A DNA stretch of 64,000 bases from Sorghum bicolor (taxonomy: Eukaryota > Streptophyta > Magnoliopsida > Poales > Poaceae). The stretch is taken from positions 24,014,071-24,078,070 of the forward strand of contig NC_012878.2 of NCBI RefSeq assembly GCF_000003195.3, written 5' to 3'. Shown here piece after piece: positions 23,812-35,895 of this stretch. The position numbers and the translations under genes were made by a program. How positions within the stretch are numbered: position 1 is the stretch's first letter; every line of letters begins with the position of its first letter. Under the pieces are notes generated by a model. The model did not search any database. It was not told the DNA's origin and saw nothing but the letters and a program-made list of their open reading frames with translations.

Positions 23812-24569
23812 CTACAGGCTAGCCAGGGGTCGCTGCTCGCCAGTCGTTGCAGTATGCGCTACAGGCACCGTCGAAGAGGTCTGGGCCACCGGCGCCTGGC
23901 TAGTCGAGACCACAGGCGTTGACCACCCATCTCCCACCGATGAAGCTTTTGGCCACATCTCATCTAATTCATCTAGACTCGACTGGCTCAGAGGAGCAGA
24001 AGGTCCACATAGGTTGATGTCACCAATCACTGTTGACGACAAATCCAACAGACCGATGCGAAGGTCATCCGCTTCCTTCGGACCAATTTCGTTCAGGTAT
24101 CCTTTTTCCAGACAAGCCAGGTCGACCAGGGGATACTGGGCAAGCACCATGCTCAGCACATGAGCACCCGCGTACTCGCCAGCCTCCTTCACGAACTGCT
24201 AAAGCCAGCCCCAGGCACGCTGAGATTTCTCAATCACCCCAAGAGCCTATGCTTAGGGCTAGTTCTCGGGCAGCTTAGGACTTATGAGATCAAGGACCGG
24301 GGCAATACCCTTCTAGATCTAGATACATCAATTTTTCCATGTATCCTAATCCTTGATCAGCTCCTCGAAATGCTTCTTGGTGTTTACCTTTAGTACTGCA
24401 CCACACAAATTATTTATCAGGTCTTGACCACGAAATCTTAATCAACTAAATAATCCTGGTCTTACCAGCAAGCTCTCGGTCCCTGACTTTTAGCTCCTAC
24501 CCCATTTTCCACTCACTCTTGTGGATCCGAGAACGTTCCTAGTCGAGCTAGTCTTTCTCTTTGCGGAGG
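23812..24569 (-). pseudogene. Antisense Transposase_28 gene of F, last exons
   Basis: The terminal exon (24395 to stop 23812) encodes VNTKKHFEELIKD, ALGVIEKSQRAWGWL and the conserved block EYAGAHVLSMVLAQYPLVDL, then a Ser/Thr/Ala-rich tail ending GEQRPLASL. A 70-bp GT-AG intron (24465-24396 on the minus strand) joins it in phase to the preceding exon (24569-24466), which ends KVRDRELA. Several CAG-to-TAG-like stops interrupt both. Element G is inserted inside this exon; the upstream part lies at 32824-32845. Confidence 0.7.
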
Positions 24570-26221
24570 TGTTGGGTATTCTTAACATCATTACCAAAAG
24601 TAGACTAAGTTCTCTAAATCTAGTAACGGTGCCAAAAATGCCAAACCTATCCCTCATACCACTTAAGCCAAGTTGTCATCCCCAGCATGACATGAGAGAC
24701 GCGGTATTGAAATATGCAATTGCTCTTCTAAATAAATAATGAATGGGATCTGCAAGCGCACAGATTAATATTGATGTAGCATTTTAACCGGAAAGTATTC
24801 CAGGTATCGTTATTTATATTTTTACCACTGGGAAGAGATTAGCAATCATCAATATTGATTATAGAATAGAATATGAGATTGAGTATCTATCATTGCATGT
24901 ATAATTGAGAACATTTATCTAACTCTTCATACAGGGATAAGTGTCACATAAAAGATATATGAAATAATGAATAGTGACAAGGATAATTATTCTGATCAGC
25001 CACATATAAATATGATAAGCACCTCAATTAGATACTCTAGAAAGTCATTAGCATGGTACTAGAACGAACTACAAGAATATTCCCTAAGTTATTCTCAACT
25101 ATATAGTCTAGCATTATCATAGTTAGTGCAAGCATACTTAGCAATCATTGTGAGACAAGACTACGCCCATGCATAGTGATATTAGCAAGGTAAATGAGAA
25201 ACATAGCAATCACTCTCCTGTAATAATATTGCTCTGCCAACCCAATACACGAGAGGGGGACTATATAAGAATCAATGAAGCTATCACTATCACGAACTAC
25301 CCCACGATCTGGCATATTGGGTACAATCGCAGATAAATACGGTATAAGCACCACGCCTACACAATATCTATCATTTACCCATGGATCCGATGGATAAACG
25401 CTATACGATCCTAAGCATGTATATAGATCCAATCTAACTAAGCCAAGTACATAACTATGATAAACTAAGGACAATATAATCTTGAATATAAGCAAGTAGA
25501 GCAAAGTCATAAGCAATATATTGAAGTAGAACAAAGTCATATTCATAATATTGAAGAACAAAGATATTTAGAAAGCAATTAGAAGCACAATTAGAGAATT
25601 ACCAACAATCCTCTTGACAGATCCGGAAACCAATCGAAGATTGACTCCTTCTAGTTCAAATCGTACGTAGCTATGCTAATCTAGATATCTAATTGACGTG
25701 GTGGCTCTAATCTTGATCAGAGGCTTCTTCTCCCTTGAAGAATAATGAATTAGGGTTGAGAGGCTCTCTCCTGCAGGGGCCAGGGGGTCTGGTTTTATAG
25801 TCCCTTCAAGTGAATATGGGCCGTTGGATCAAACCGACATAGATTGAACGGTTATCCTTGATCCTTTAGGTCGGTGGAGATCTCCCACGAAACAGAGTCC
25901 TGATTGGACTCAGAGAGGGGGCGGGCGCCCAGGGCAGGTGGGCAGGCGCCCTGCCTCTGGCCCCGTTCGGCCTCCTCTTGCTTCCCGTGGCTTCTGGAAT
26001 CTTCTAGATGTAAGATAATTGCGTGGCACGTTAATATCTCTATGTAATCCCGACGTATGGGCCTTTCTTCCTTATTCCCTGATAACCCCCTACAGAAATA
26101 GACAAACACCAAAACTCGTGGAATTCTGTCAGATAAAACCCTAACTCTGGATGTTGATTTCATTTGGATCCTTTTCTTTGTTTATTTAATAATTAAATTT
26201 GATACTTAAGGACCGTCAACA
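24570..26221 (-). repeat. 3' LTR of G
   Basis: Starts TGTTGGGTATTC, ends GACCGTCAACA. The right third (about 25850-26221) is closely related to the LTR of Y, including the GGGCGCCC block near 25920 and AAAACTCGTGGAATTCTGTC. Frames at 25145-25561 and 25852-26163 recur in the other LTR and are not genes. Confidence 0.95.
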
Positions 26222-26233
26222 AACTCCCCCAAG
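26222..26233 (-). other. Polypurine tract of G
   Basis: Plus strand aactcccccaag immediately after the LTR; purine run on the sense strand. Confidence 0.8.
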
Positions 26234-28284
26234 CTTACCTCTTGCTCGTCCCTGAGCAAGGATAATCTCAGCAATGGATCATAAGTTGTTGCAATATCTT
26301 TAAAAATTGACGGTACACATGCTTTTAAATAAGATCTCATCTCTGAGTTAGAGTAAACTGTCAAGACTTAAAACCTACTTACTTTACCTTTACCATGGGA
26401 CTTGTAACCGTCACTTCTGTCTTGAGTAGTTAAAAGATAGAACAGTCTAGTCAAGTGCCATGTCTCTTATTCTTGATCAGCTATAGCTCTAGAGTTTTTG
26501 TAGATTTTCAAATAAAACTCAGAGATTCCTTGTATGACTCTCTCAGATCTCTCTTTTGTGGTATTTCTGGATCCTTACCAAGGCAGTGATGGTATATGCC
26601 TTCTCTCAAAATATGTAGTATTTGTGGTATAAAGCATAGTGACATTGTCTTATCTCTCATCCTACTCTAATAAGGCTTTAATATCTGGAGCTCATAGGTG
26701 GAAGATAAAGTATACATACTTACAAGACATGTATTGCATAGTCAAACCATGGATCCAAAGAAACAAGTCAATAAGTTTAATCAAGATGTGCATGTGTGGC
26801 GAATGAATGGTATATGGTGATGATGGTGATAACAATGGTGAAAGTCTAATTCTACTTTTGCTCGTTTGAGGGGTTATATACCTTTCTTGCTTTTTGAAAT
26901 TTTGTGAGGAGAATGAGATGCTCTTCTTTTTCTTTTCTCTCAGGTGGGTATCTTGTACCCCTAATTCTACTGTCAGACACTTGTCCATTTTTACCTTTCG
27001 TCTCACTTTTTCTTTTCTTCGAGGTTCCGGGCACTTGCCCCTTTTTATTTGCTCGTATCTCTTCTTTTTTTTAGAGCACTCATCTCTTGAGATAATATAG
27101 CAAGTGGTAGCAACAAAATAACTTGAGCATTTATTTCACAAGGGGAAAACAAAAATATTTTTGGTTATTCTCTCCCGGATTAGGAGTAGAATATTTTTGG
27201 GTGGTTGTGGAGATGGAAATGGATGGATATATGTGGATGGTACTTCCGAAGTAGAAGCAGCATATATGAGTGAACGTGCAAGTGGATCTTGATTTAACCA
27301 CATGACAAGCTGCTAAGGGTCTACACAGCTTGACCACACTCAATGCTCATAAGCAGTAAATAATAAATGTGTGGCTCAAAGTCTAGCAAGCATGTATATA
27401 TGGCTGTGGTAGGAAATTAAACTCTCATCATATAGGAACTCATCATGCAATATTTTAAATATTTTCAAAGATAAAATTCTCCAGAATTCTAGCATCTCTA
27501 GGAACAGATAAACAGCAGCTCAACCTCCCCATATCATATCAGTTAACAACTTAGACTTCAGATTAAGTTTTCATCCCACAAGTTTAGGTCTAGAGCAAGC
27601 TTTAAATTATAACAGTTTAATCTAAACTTGAGAGAGAACTTCAAATTTTAAAAAATAGACAGAGCAACTATTCATCATATCCATGCTTGAGTTTTATTTA
27701 GATACAGATTAGCATAGCCATTTTATTTATTTATTAAACACACTAAGCAAAAGATATATATATAAGCATAAAAATCTTTATTTAGTTTTTCATAGTTATA
27801 TATATTTATATTCTAATAAAATATAAGTATAAAAATAGACAGATAGATAGAAATACTTATCGAGATAAATGGGGGTGCTCTCCCCCAAGCTGAATTTTGA
27901 CGTAATTTCTTTTGATGTAGCTAGCAGGCGGCAGAGATGTATTTGAAAGTCAGCAGCATTCTGACAGCGATTAGAATGTTTTCCGTCTTCTAGTCTTCTT
28001 GATTCTTAAATTCTGTGGAGCTCAAATAGACAACAAAGCTTGTGGAACTGATTAAGTGTTAGCATAAATATCTAGCTTTTATCATGTTGAGACTCCTTAA
28101 TAAATATTACTCCCTGGTTTTATATTTTCGTTTTATAAAGCAGAAAAATATTTATTTTATTTTTATGCCACCACAGTGAATGTACTTATGGGTTTTATGC
28201 CACTCGTATACTCACATGGGGCTTACTATTTTTAACTTTTTTATTTTATTTTTAGTATAGTATGAACATAATTAATTAAGCAGA
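26234..28284 (-). other. Non-coding 3' internal region of G
   Basis: About 2 kb homologous to 3031-5070 of Y, with the same pyrimidine tract (26840-27075) and A/T-rich part. No gene seen. Confidence 0.7.
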
Positions 28285-28955
28285 CTATTTAAAATAATTG
28301 AAAGGGAAAGGATAACTACCAAGTTTACCTCTTGGCAAGACGTTCGGTGTTTTTAAGTCCTCCGAACGAGACTCTCCATTTTCTCAATTGTCCTGGGATT
28401 CGTTGGGTGGCGTAGTCGGTACTTCCGGCGGCGCCTCCTCTTCATGTATAGTTATCTTCTCTTTCCATACCTGACTCGGTGCTTCGGTCTCCTCTGGATA
28501 ATTATGTTTAAACTATACGTCTTCTGATCTTATCACTTCTCCTTCGTAGTCTGCCCATCCGTCCCTGATGATCTGCCTCCTCTAGTTGCGGTTGCGTCGT
28601 TTTCTTACCTGCTTAGATTCTTCAACGATATAGTTAGGGTCAGTAAAATAACGGCGTACCTTCTCTGAGGGGAAGTGCATATGGACTTCTCCGGTTCCAA
28701 TGTAGATGATTGCTTTAACGGTGCTGAGGAACGGTCTTCCAAGGATGATGGGTGGATCGTACTCGTCTTCTCCCATGTCAATAACCTGAAAGTCTGTGTA
28801 GATAAAATGATCGTCTATTTTGACTGGGACATCAATTACTATTCCTTTAACCACTCGAAATGTATGACTGGGACATCAATTACTATTCCGAACAAGAGCC
28901 GATAGGTGACTGCGGCCATTATGTTGACGACCGATCCGGTGTCGCAAAACGTCCG
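28285..28955 (-). pseudogene. Second protease segment of G, rearranged
   Basis: Downstream of the main gag-pro frame, a second retropepsin unit shows the triad D-T-G in TFCDTGSVVNIMAAVTY (near 28935). It continues VPVKIDDHFIYTDFQVID, IILGRPFLSTVKAIIYIG and the common end RGKLGSYPFPF before the stop at 28285. Between triad and flap a 26-bp stretch (ATGACTGGGACATCAATTAC and 6 more bases) occurs twice, near 28822 and 28864, in place of sequence present in relatives. This looks like deletion with duplicated filler. Homologous to 5071-5918 of Y. Confidence 0.65.
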
Positions 28956-31007
28956 TTAGAAGCTGTATCCATTTATGGAGCAGTAGATGCTTGGCATTCC
29001 TGGGTTGTCCTTCTTGGTCAAAAACGGTGATTTAAGTTGATGATCTTGACCTCCATGAACTGCAGTGACCATCTTCGCTGACTCGGTCCACACTTGCTTG
29101 TACCTGTTCCTCCTGTTGGTCCTCTTCCTTGATTCACGTCTGGATTGATCTGGGATTTGTGTAGTCTTGTTCTTGAAGAAAAACGTCTCCTTCCTCCCTT
29201 TGATGTAGAAACTGATCTTGGCAGCATTGGCGTAGGTGATAGCTCCTGAGGTATTTAAGAATGGCCTCCCTAAGATGATGGGTGCCCTCTCATCATTACC
29301 GGTCTCTACCACTATGAAGTCTGCGGGGGCATATAAGGTACCAACTCGGACACAAAGGTTCTTCAATATTCCTTTTGGAAAACTTATCGTCTGATCTGCA
29401 AACTGCAAACACATGGTTGTTTCTAATAAAGGATATGTAAAGAATTTTTCATAGAGTACCCTAGGCATAGTGTTGACGCTAGAGCCAAAGTCACAGAGTG
29501 TTTCTGGGAAGTCCACCATGCCGATGGAGATCAGGATGACAGGGTGTCCTGGATCGCCTATCTTGACCGGCAGAAGGTCAGTAGTTACTTCAGTGACGGG
29601 GTTACTCCAATTACCTGCATCAAACATGTCTACAAGATTTGCAGATTCTAATCCTTCCGGTTGTGATGGTATACCGGGGTTAGTAGCAGGAACAGCAGCA
29701 GCAATCTGATTTAACTGAGATTCAATCATTTTATTAAAGCTAATTTGATTCCTGATGGCAGTAGAGAAATTATTCATTCTATTATTTATATTTTCAAGCA
29801 TTTTATCATTAGATGCCAATTTCTTAGATAGGTTATCCATTAGCTTTCCTTGATTAGACACTAACTCTCTCAAAGGTGGAAAATTAATATTATTGTTGTA
29901 AGAATTGTTACCTTGATAATTACCTGAGTAGTTAGGCCTCTGTTGATTCCAACCTTTATTTTGTTGAGGACGATTGTAGTAGTAGTTGTAGTTGTTGTTG
30001 ATGTAGTTCACATCCTCAAGCATCTCAGGGCAGGGATTGCCTGAGTGTCCAGTGTCTCCACACTCCTCACAAGTCATGTGAGAGTCGTAGATGTGCATAA
30101 CTTCCTTCTTATCTCCAGCTCTATCGTCGAGCTTCTTCATGAGTAGGTCTAGCTTTGCAGACAGCATGTCTACCTCCTTGAGCTGATGCATACCTCCACC
30201 TCTCTTGCATGTCTAGGTCCTCTCTTCATTCCAGCTTTGGTTGGACACCATCTTCTCCACAAGAGCTGTGGCTTGTGGTATGGTAAGTGATAAGAATGCT
30301 CCTCCAGCTGCAGCATCCATGGTCTCTCGGGCACTGTTGCCGAGCCCGTGACAAAATGTTTGCATCAATAGCCAACTCTCCATTCCATGATGGGGACATT
30401 CTAGGATGTAGTCTTGAAAGCGCTCCCATGCTTCTGGAACAGATTCATCATTTTGTTGCTGAAAACTTGTAATCTTCCCACGGAGAGCATTGGTCTTGCC
30501 CATGGGAAAGAACTTAGCCAGGAAGTTTGTTGAGCAGAGTGCCCACGTAGTATTCTTCTCCTTTGTAGCGTATAACCACTGCTTCGCTCTTTCTAATAGT
30601 GAGAATGGGAAGAGGCGAAGTAGTATAGCATCTTTGGAAACTCCTGATATGGTAAATGTGTTGCAAATCTCCAGGAAGTGTTGTAGATGAGCACTAGCAT
30701 CTTCATGTGCCTTCCCACAGAACTGGTTGAATTGCACCATGTTGATAAGTCCAGGCTTGAGCTCAAAGTTGCCGTCGATCTCTACAGCAGGTCCAGTGCG
30801 GATGTTGTCCATAGTGGGAGCTGAGAACTCACGGATTGATTTGTTCGCCTTGGCTTCGAACTCTGAAGACAAGTTCCGGTGATCTTCTTGATTGGATGAA
30901 GCTTCTTGCTGAAGTGTTGATGATCTCCTCTTGAGCTTGGCTCTAGTTTTTCTGAATAATGCTTCGGGATTGTCAACAAAATTTCCTGGAAGATGTCTTC
31001 TATTCAT
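28956..31007 (-). pseudogene. gag-pro: gag-protease polyprotein of G (one in-frame stop)
   Basis: One frame from ATG at 31007 to the stop at 28956, with a single TAG at 30213-30215. Order: gag core (LINMVQFNQFCGK, AILLRLFPFSLLERAKQWL, QQQNDESVPEAWERFQDYIL), a CCHC zinc knuckle CEECGDTGHSGNPC near 30070, and an Asn/Tyr-rich linker. Next come a coiled segment around 29730-29870 and a retropepsin with CDFGSSVNTMP at the catalytic site and IILGRPFLNTSGA near 29260. Athila proteases often read D-L-G-A here, so D-F-G-S may be active. Relatively well preserved, in keeping with the young LTRs. It provides particle and protease functions at most. Confidence 0.8.
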
Positions 31008-31141
31008 ACATTCCCCTGCATAAGATAAAATAGAAAAATATCGGGGTAAAACTATATGAGAGAATAGATAAGCTCAATCATATTAGTGATGCGAATGATA
31101 ACTTGAAATCTTTTATTCCATTCTTGATTAGTAATCAACCT

Positions 31142-31159
31142 TCCCCGGCAACGGCGCCA
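31142..31159 (-). other. Primer binding site of G (tRNA-Asp)
   Basis: Plus strand tccccggcaacggcgcca, 8 bp from the 5' LTR at 31168. Confidence 0.9.
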
Positions 31160-31167
31160 AAAATGCT

Positions 31168-32818
31168 TGTTGGGTATTCTTAACATCATTACCAAAAGTA
31201 GACTAAGTTCTCTAAATCTAGTAACGGTGCCAAAAATGCCAAACCTATCCCTCATACCACTTAAGCCAAGTTGTCATCCCCAGCATGACATGAGAGACGC
31301 GATATTGAAATATGCAATTGCTCTTCTAAATAAATAATGAATGGGATCTGCAAGCGTACAGATTAATACCGATGTAGCATTTTAACCGGAAAGTATTCCA
31401 GGTATCATTATTTATATTTTTACCACTGGGAAGGGATTAGCAATCATCAATATTGATGACAGAATAGAATATGAGATTGAGTATCTATCATTGCATGTAT
31501 AATTGAGAACATTTATCTAACTCTTCATACAGGGATAAGTGTCACATAAAAGATATATGAAATAATGAATAGTGACAAGGATAATTATTCTGATCAGCCA
31601 CATATAAATATGATAAGCACCTCAATTAGATACTCTAGAAAGTCATTCGCATGGTACTAGAACGAACTACAAGAATATTCCCCAAGTTATTCTCAACTAT
31701 ATAGTCTAGCATTATCATAGTTAGTGCAAGCATACTTAGCAATCATTGTGAGACAAGACTACACCCATGCATAGTGATATTAGCAAGGTAAATGAGAAAC
31801 ATAGCAATCACTCCCCTGTAATAATATTGCTCTGCCAGCCCAATACACGAGAGGGGGACTATATAAGAATCAATGAAGCTATCACTATCACGAACAACCC
31901 CACGATCTGGCATATTGGGTACAATCGCAGATAAATACGGTATAAGCACCACGCCTACACAATATCTATCATTTACCCATGGATCCGATGGATAAACGCT
32001 ATACGATCCTAAGCATGTATATAGATCCAATCTAACTAAGCCAAGTACATAACTATGATAAACTAAGGACAATATAATCTTGAATATAAGCAAGTAGAGC
32101 AAAGTCATAAGCAATATATTGAAGTAGAACAAAGTCATATTCATAATATTGAAGAACAAAGATATTTAGAAAGCAATTAGAAGCACAATTAGAGAATTAC
32201 CAAGAATCCTCTTGACAGATCCGGAAACCAATCGAAGATTGACTCCTTCTAGTTCAAATCCTACGTAGCTATGCTAATCTAGATATCTAATTGATGTGGT
32301 GGCTCTAATCTTGATCAGAGGCTTCTTCTCCCTTGAAGAATAATGAATTAGGGTTGAGAGGCTCTCTCCTGCAGGGGCCAGGGGGTCTGGTTTTATAGTC
32401 CCTTCAAGTGAATATGGGCCGTTGGATCAAACCGACATAGATTGAACGGTTATCCTTGATCCTTTAGGTCGGTGGAGATCTCCCACGAAACAGAGTCCTG
32501 ATTGGACTCAGAGAGGGGGCGGGCGCCCAGGGCAGGTGGGCAGGCGCCCTGCCTCTGGCCCCGTTCGGCCTCCTCTTGCTTCCCGTGGCTTCTGGAATCT
32601 TCTAGATGTAAGATAATTGCGCGGCACGTTAATATCTCTATGTAATCCCGATGTGTGGGCCTTTCTTCCTTATTTCCTGATAACCCCCTGCAGAAATAGA
32701 CAAACACCAAAACTCGTGGAATTCTGTCAGATAAAACCCTAAGTCTGGATGTTGATTTCATTTGGATCCTTTTCTTTGTTTATTTAATATTAAATTTGAT
32801 ACTTAAGGACCGTCAACA
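31168..32818 (-). repeat. 5' LTR of G
   Basis: 1651 bp, nearly identical to 24570-26221. Followed by TSD GGAGG at 32819-32823, after which the antisense gene of F continues. Confidence 0.95.
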
Positions 32819-32823
32819 GGAGG

Positions 32824-33046
32824 CATTCTAGTCCTCCTTCTAGACCTACAGTTGCAGTAATAATTCTAGTCATATTACACGAGATACAAAACATCTTTGA
32901 GGTTTAAAATCATACCTCATCTTTCTCTATTTTTCTCGGCCAGTTGTCGAGAGAGGTCGGCCATCTGCTCCTACTGAGCAGTTGGTGGCCCTTTCAACCT
33001 CTGACCGAAGCCATCTACTTCGGTTGTCAGGACCTTATTTTTCGCC
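32824..33046 (-). pseudogene. Antisense gene of F, middle exons between G and H
   Basis: A 70-bp GT-AG intron lies at 32846-32915. The exon at 32916-33046 encodes NKVLTTEVDGFGQRLKG and QMADLSRQLAEKNRER, a coiled-coil character. Removing H and one TSD copy (TCGCC) joins it in frame to the exon at 45353-45411 (DVMKMAKYRKR, FDQIEGVM). The short exon at 32824-32845 joins that at 24466-24564 across G. Confidence 0.65.
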
Positions 33047-33766
33047 TGTTGATACCATTTTTGGACACATATCCAGGATCGGTAGAGTGTAGGTCGGCAA
33101 GATAGGATGGCAATACTTGGTCTGCAGGAGAAGTTGGCGATGAGGATGGTTGCCGATGAAGGGACAGCCGAATATGACCAAGTCCAAGGGTGATGATGTG
33201 TTTGTGCCGATGGTCAGCGTTAACCTGTGTCGATGGCTATGATAGGGGGGTCTGCTGATGATACGGAAGAAGAACCTGAAGGTTGCCGATTAGCCTGTGA
33301 AGGTGTCCCAGTTTGTCACGGGAGGATAGTTTTATGTTTTCCTTAGTTATTTAAGTCGTTTTGTGTACCGATCCTGTTTAATTTGGAATTCGAGTTCTAG
33401 TCGTGTCTGGTTGTAGCTCTTTGAGCAGGGTATAAATATAGATCCAAGGGCCTTGTAAGACATCTAACAATCAATCAATCAAGCACAAGCTTTTACTCAT
33501 ATTCCAGTATTTACTTTTTTGACGACTTCGTCATATTTTCCTTTTTCATTACGAGTCCTTAGGAGTTCATCGACTTAAGCTCGGTGTATTCTCAAGTTCC
33601 GCGTGAATACCTCTTGGCCGTGGCATCCGGGCGCATCGCTGTTGTCGGGACCAAAGTATTCGAGTTATCACCTTTACCGATAGTAAGGTCAAAATCGGCT
33701 CGCACGCCTTAACGTTTAAATCGGGTATAAGCCCTTTGTGTTTGTAGATCAGCTTTTGCATCAACA
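33047..33766 (+). repeat. 5' LTR of H
   Basis: Starts TGTTGATACC, ends GCATCAACA. A TATA-like GTATAAATATAG near 33429 lies in the middle and is the likely sense promoter. Contains several copies of GCCGAT and ATCGG. Confidence 0.95.
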
Positions 33767-33773
33767 CATCTTT

Positions 33774-33790
33774 TGGCACGCCCGGTGGGA
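33774..33790 (+). other. Primer binding site of H
   Basis: TGGCACGCCCGGTGGGA, 7 bp after the LTR, a sequence typical of Tat-lineage PBS. The matching tRNA was not assigned with confidence. Confidence 0.6.
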
Positions 33791-33813
33791 CTAGATTCAA
33801 GATCAAGATCAAC

Positions 33814-35895
33814 ATGTCGACTACTGAGTTTTACTTGAAGAATGTCATCCCCGTGACAGAAGCTAGCCTCAAAGATGAGCAAAAGCAAGGTATTGCAAAG
33901 GCCATGGAGGATTACAAGCAACAATGTCTCAAGGCCTTCAGCATAAACAGGAGTGGCGAAGTGATCCAGAAAGAAGCACTGCCGGCCCCTCGGCAGGTTA
34001 CTTTTGAAGCCAATCCTGGTAAACTCCAAGACATGGTGGATAGTGCTATCAACCGTGGCTTGATCAACCAAGCTGGTGTGCTGTCCAATACGGTTTTCAA
34101 TGTCGTGGCTAGAACTTTCTAGGACAGTTACCACCAAATTATGTGGGCCCTGTCTATCATCAGCCACGATCACCGGTGGTCACAGCTCCATCGGCTGCTA
34201 CAGCCGCTGCAGGTAGAGAAACTGCGGTTCCTCCAAGCACGTTAGGAGTCACTAATGCACAATCTACGCCGATGACGACCAATCCATCGACCTCAGATGG
34301 GCAGATTAAGCTTACTACAGATCTATTGGCATCGGCAATGTCGGGACCAGTCCCTCCTCCTAACTGGTGGGGTTTTGGTATGCCTTCAGAGTTCACGTTG
34401 AAGACACCTAGTACATCTCAGACGGCTGACGTGAGAGGCAAGGCTCCTATGGCATCGGCACCTCCAAATATGCCGATGAACCAGAGTCCCCAGTATACTA
34501 CATTGGGAATTCTCAAGCTCCAACGTTCCAGATGCCTAATGCATCGACAGATTCAATGCTGGTGCAACAGAGGTTTATGACTCAACCAGGGTATGTCAAT
34601 TCAATGATGATGCCCAATTACCAGTCATCGGCAGGCCCTATGCTGATGAATGCTAATAGTGGATGGCCTGAGTAGCAAGTCTTTCCACAAATGCCCCAGC
34701 AACACCATCAAGCTATAGGGTTTCAACAAGGCCAGATCTACCCCGAGTTCCAGAATCAGGGATTGCCCAACCAGCCAAGAATCTTGGACAGCAGATCGGC
34801 GGGCAACAGTTTGGTGGTCAGCAGATGGGTGGCCAAATGATTAACCCAATGTGCCATGCAGATTGCGCACCGCACAGACACGTGGAAGCTTACCAGCAGA
34901 TGCTAGATCCGCAACCGCCTCATCGGCAAAATGCCGATGCTTATTGGGCCGATAAGATCGCTGAAGTAATGAGAGACCAATTTGGGATAGAACCCAAAGT
35001 CAACACTTACTCTTATCGGACACCGTATCCTCCTGCATATGATTTAATCCCGCTTCCAAATCGGTACAAAGTGCCAGATTTTACTAAGTATTCTGGGCAG
35101 GATGATACATCAACCATGGAACACGTCAACAGGTTCATCATCCAATGTGGAGAAGCTGCTAATAGGGACGAGTTAAGGGTTCGCTTGTTCTCGTCATCAT
35201 TGTCTGGATCGGCTTTCACTTGGTTTATATCATTGTCTCCCAACTCAGTGATTACTTGGGCCAATCTAGAGAAGCAGTTCCACAAATACTTCTTTTCTGG
35301 CGTTCGTGAGAAGAAAGTCACCGATTTGGTCAAACTGAAGCAACGCAATGATGAATCGGTCGAAAGTTTCGTGCAGCGGATACGGGAGGTCAAGAACAAG
35401 TGCTATAGTCTGGTTTTAGATGATCTGCAGCTAGCCGATTTGGCTTTCCAGGGTTTGTTGCCGCACATCAGGGACAAGTATGCATCTCAAGAGTTTGAAA
35501 GCTTATGTCATTTGGTGCAGAGAATTTCTGATCAAGATATCAAGCCTTTTGAGCCCAAGAGAGCATGGAACAAAAAGGTATCATTTGTTGATGAGGCAAC
35601 AAGCTCAGATTCTGATGAGGAACCAGTCATCGGCTTGGCAGAATGGGTGAAGAATAAGAAGCCGATGTCTTGCCCCTTTGGGCATAAAGAGCCAGAGAAG
35701 TTCGCATTTGACATCACTAAAGCCGATAGGATATTTGACTTTCTACTTCAGGAAGGTCAGATCAAGCTGTCACCTAATCATGTGATCCCATCGGCTGAGG
35801 AATTGAAAAGGATGAAATATTGCAGGTGCCACAATGCAACTTCTCACGACACCAATGAGTGTAAAGTTTTAGGCAACAGCTGCAATCGGCTATAG
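33814..35895 (+). pseudogene. gag: gag of H
   Basis: ATG at 33814 opens MSTTEFYLKNVIPVTEASL. The frame shifts near 34120 and continues through a Pro/Ser/Met-rich linker (34143-34580) and a Gln-rich part with stops. The open core from 34825 to 35895 holds the capsid domain: DFTKYSGQDDTSTMEHVNRF, FSSSLSGSAFTWFISLSP and KQRNDESVESFVQRIREV. Near the end CRCHNATSHDTNEC forms a C-H-H-C knuckle used by Tat elements. In-frame ATGs and clean coding in the core suggest moderate age. Confidence 0.8.

Larger units (their letters stand above)
24570..32818 (-). mobile_element. Element G: complete gag-pro-only Athila-like element, young
   Basis: LTRs of 1652 and 1651 bp (24570-26221, 31168-32818), flanked by the perfect TSD GGAGG (24565-24569, 32819-32823). 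PPT at the left and tRNA-Asp PBS at the right give minus orientation. It encodes one long gag-protease frame with a single in-frame stop and a second protease segment, but no RT, RNase H or integrase. About 23 differences between the LTRs were counted by eye (roughly 1.4%), so it is the most recent complete insertion in the window. It is non-autonomous. Confidence 0.95.

Noticed and set aside
25145..26163. Open frames of 138 and 103 codons on the minus strand
   Set aside because: Identical frames recur at 31743-32761 because both are LTRs of G.
24570..32818. Possible DNA transposon because of TGTTG termini
   Set aside because: The 1.65-kb direct terminal repeats, tRNA-Asp PBS, PPT and gag show an LTR element.
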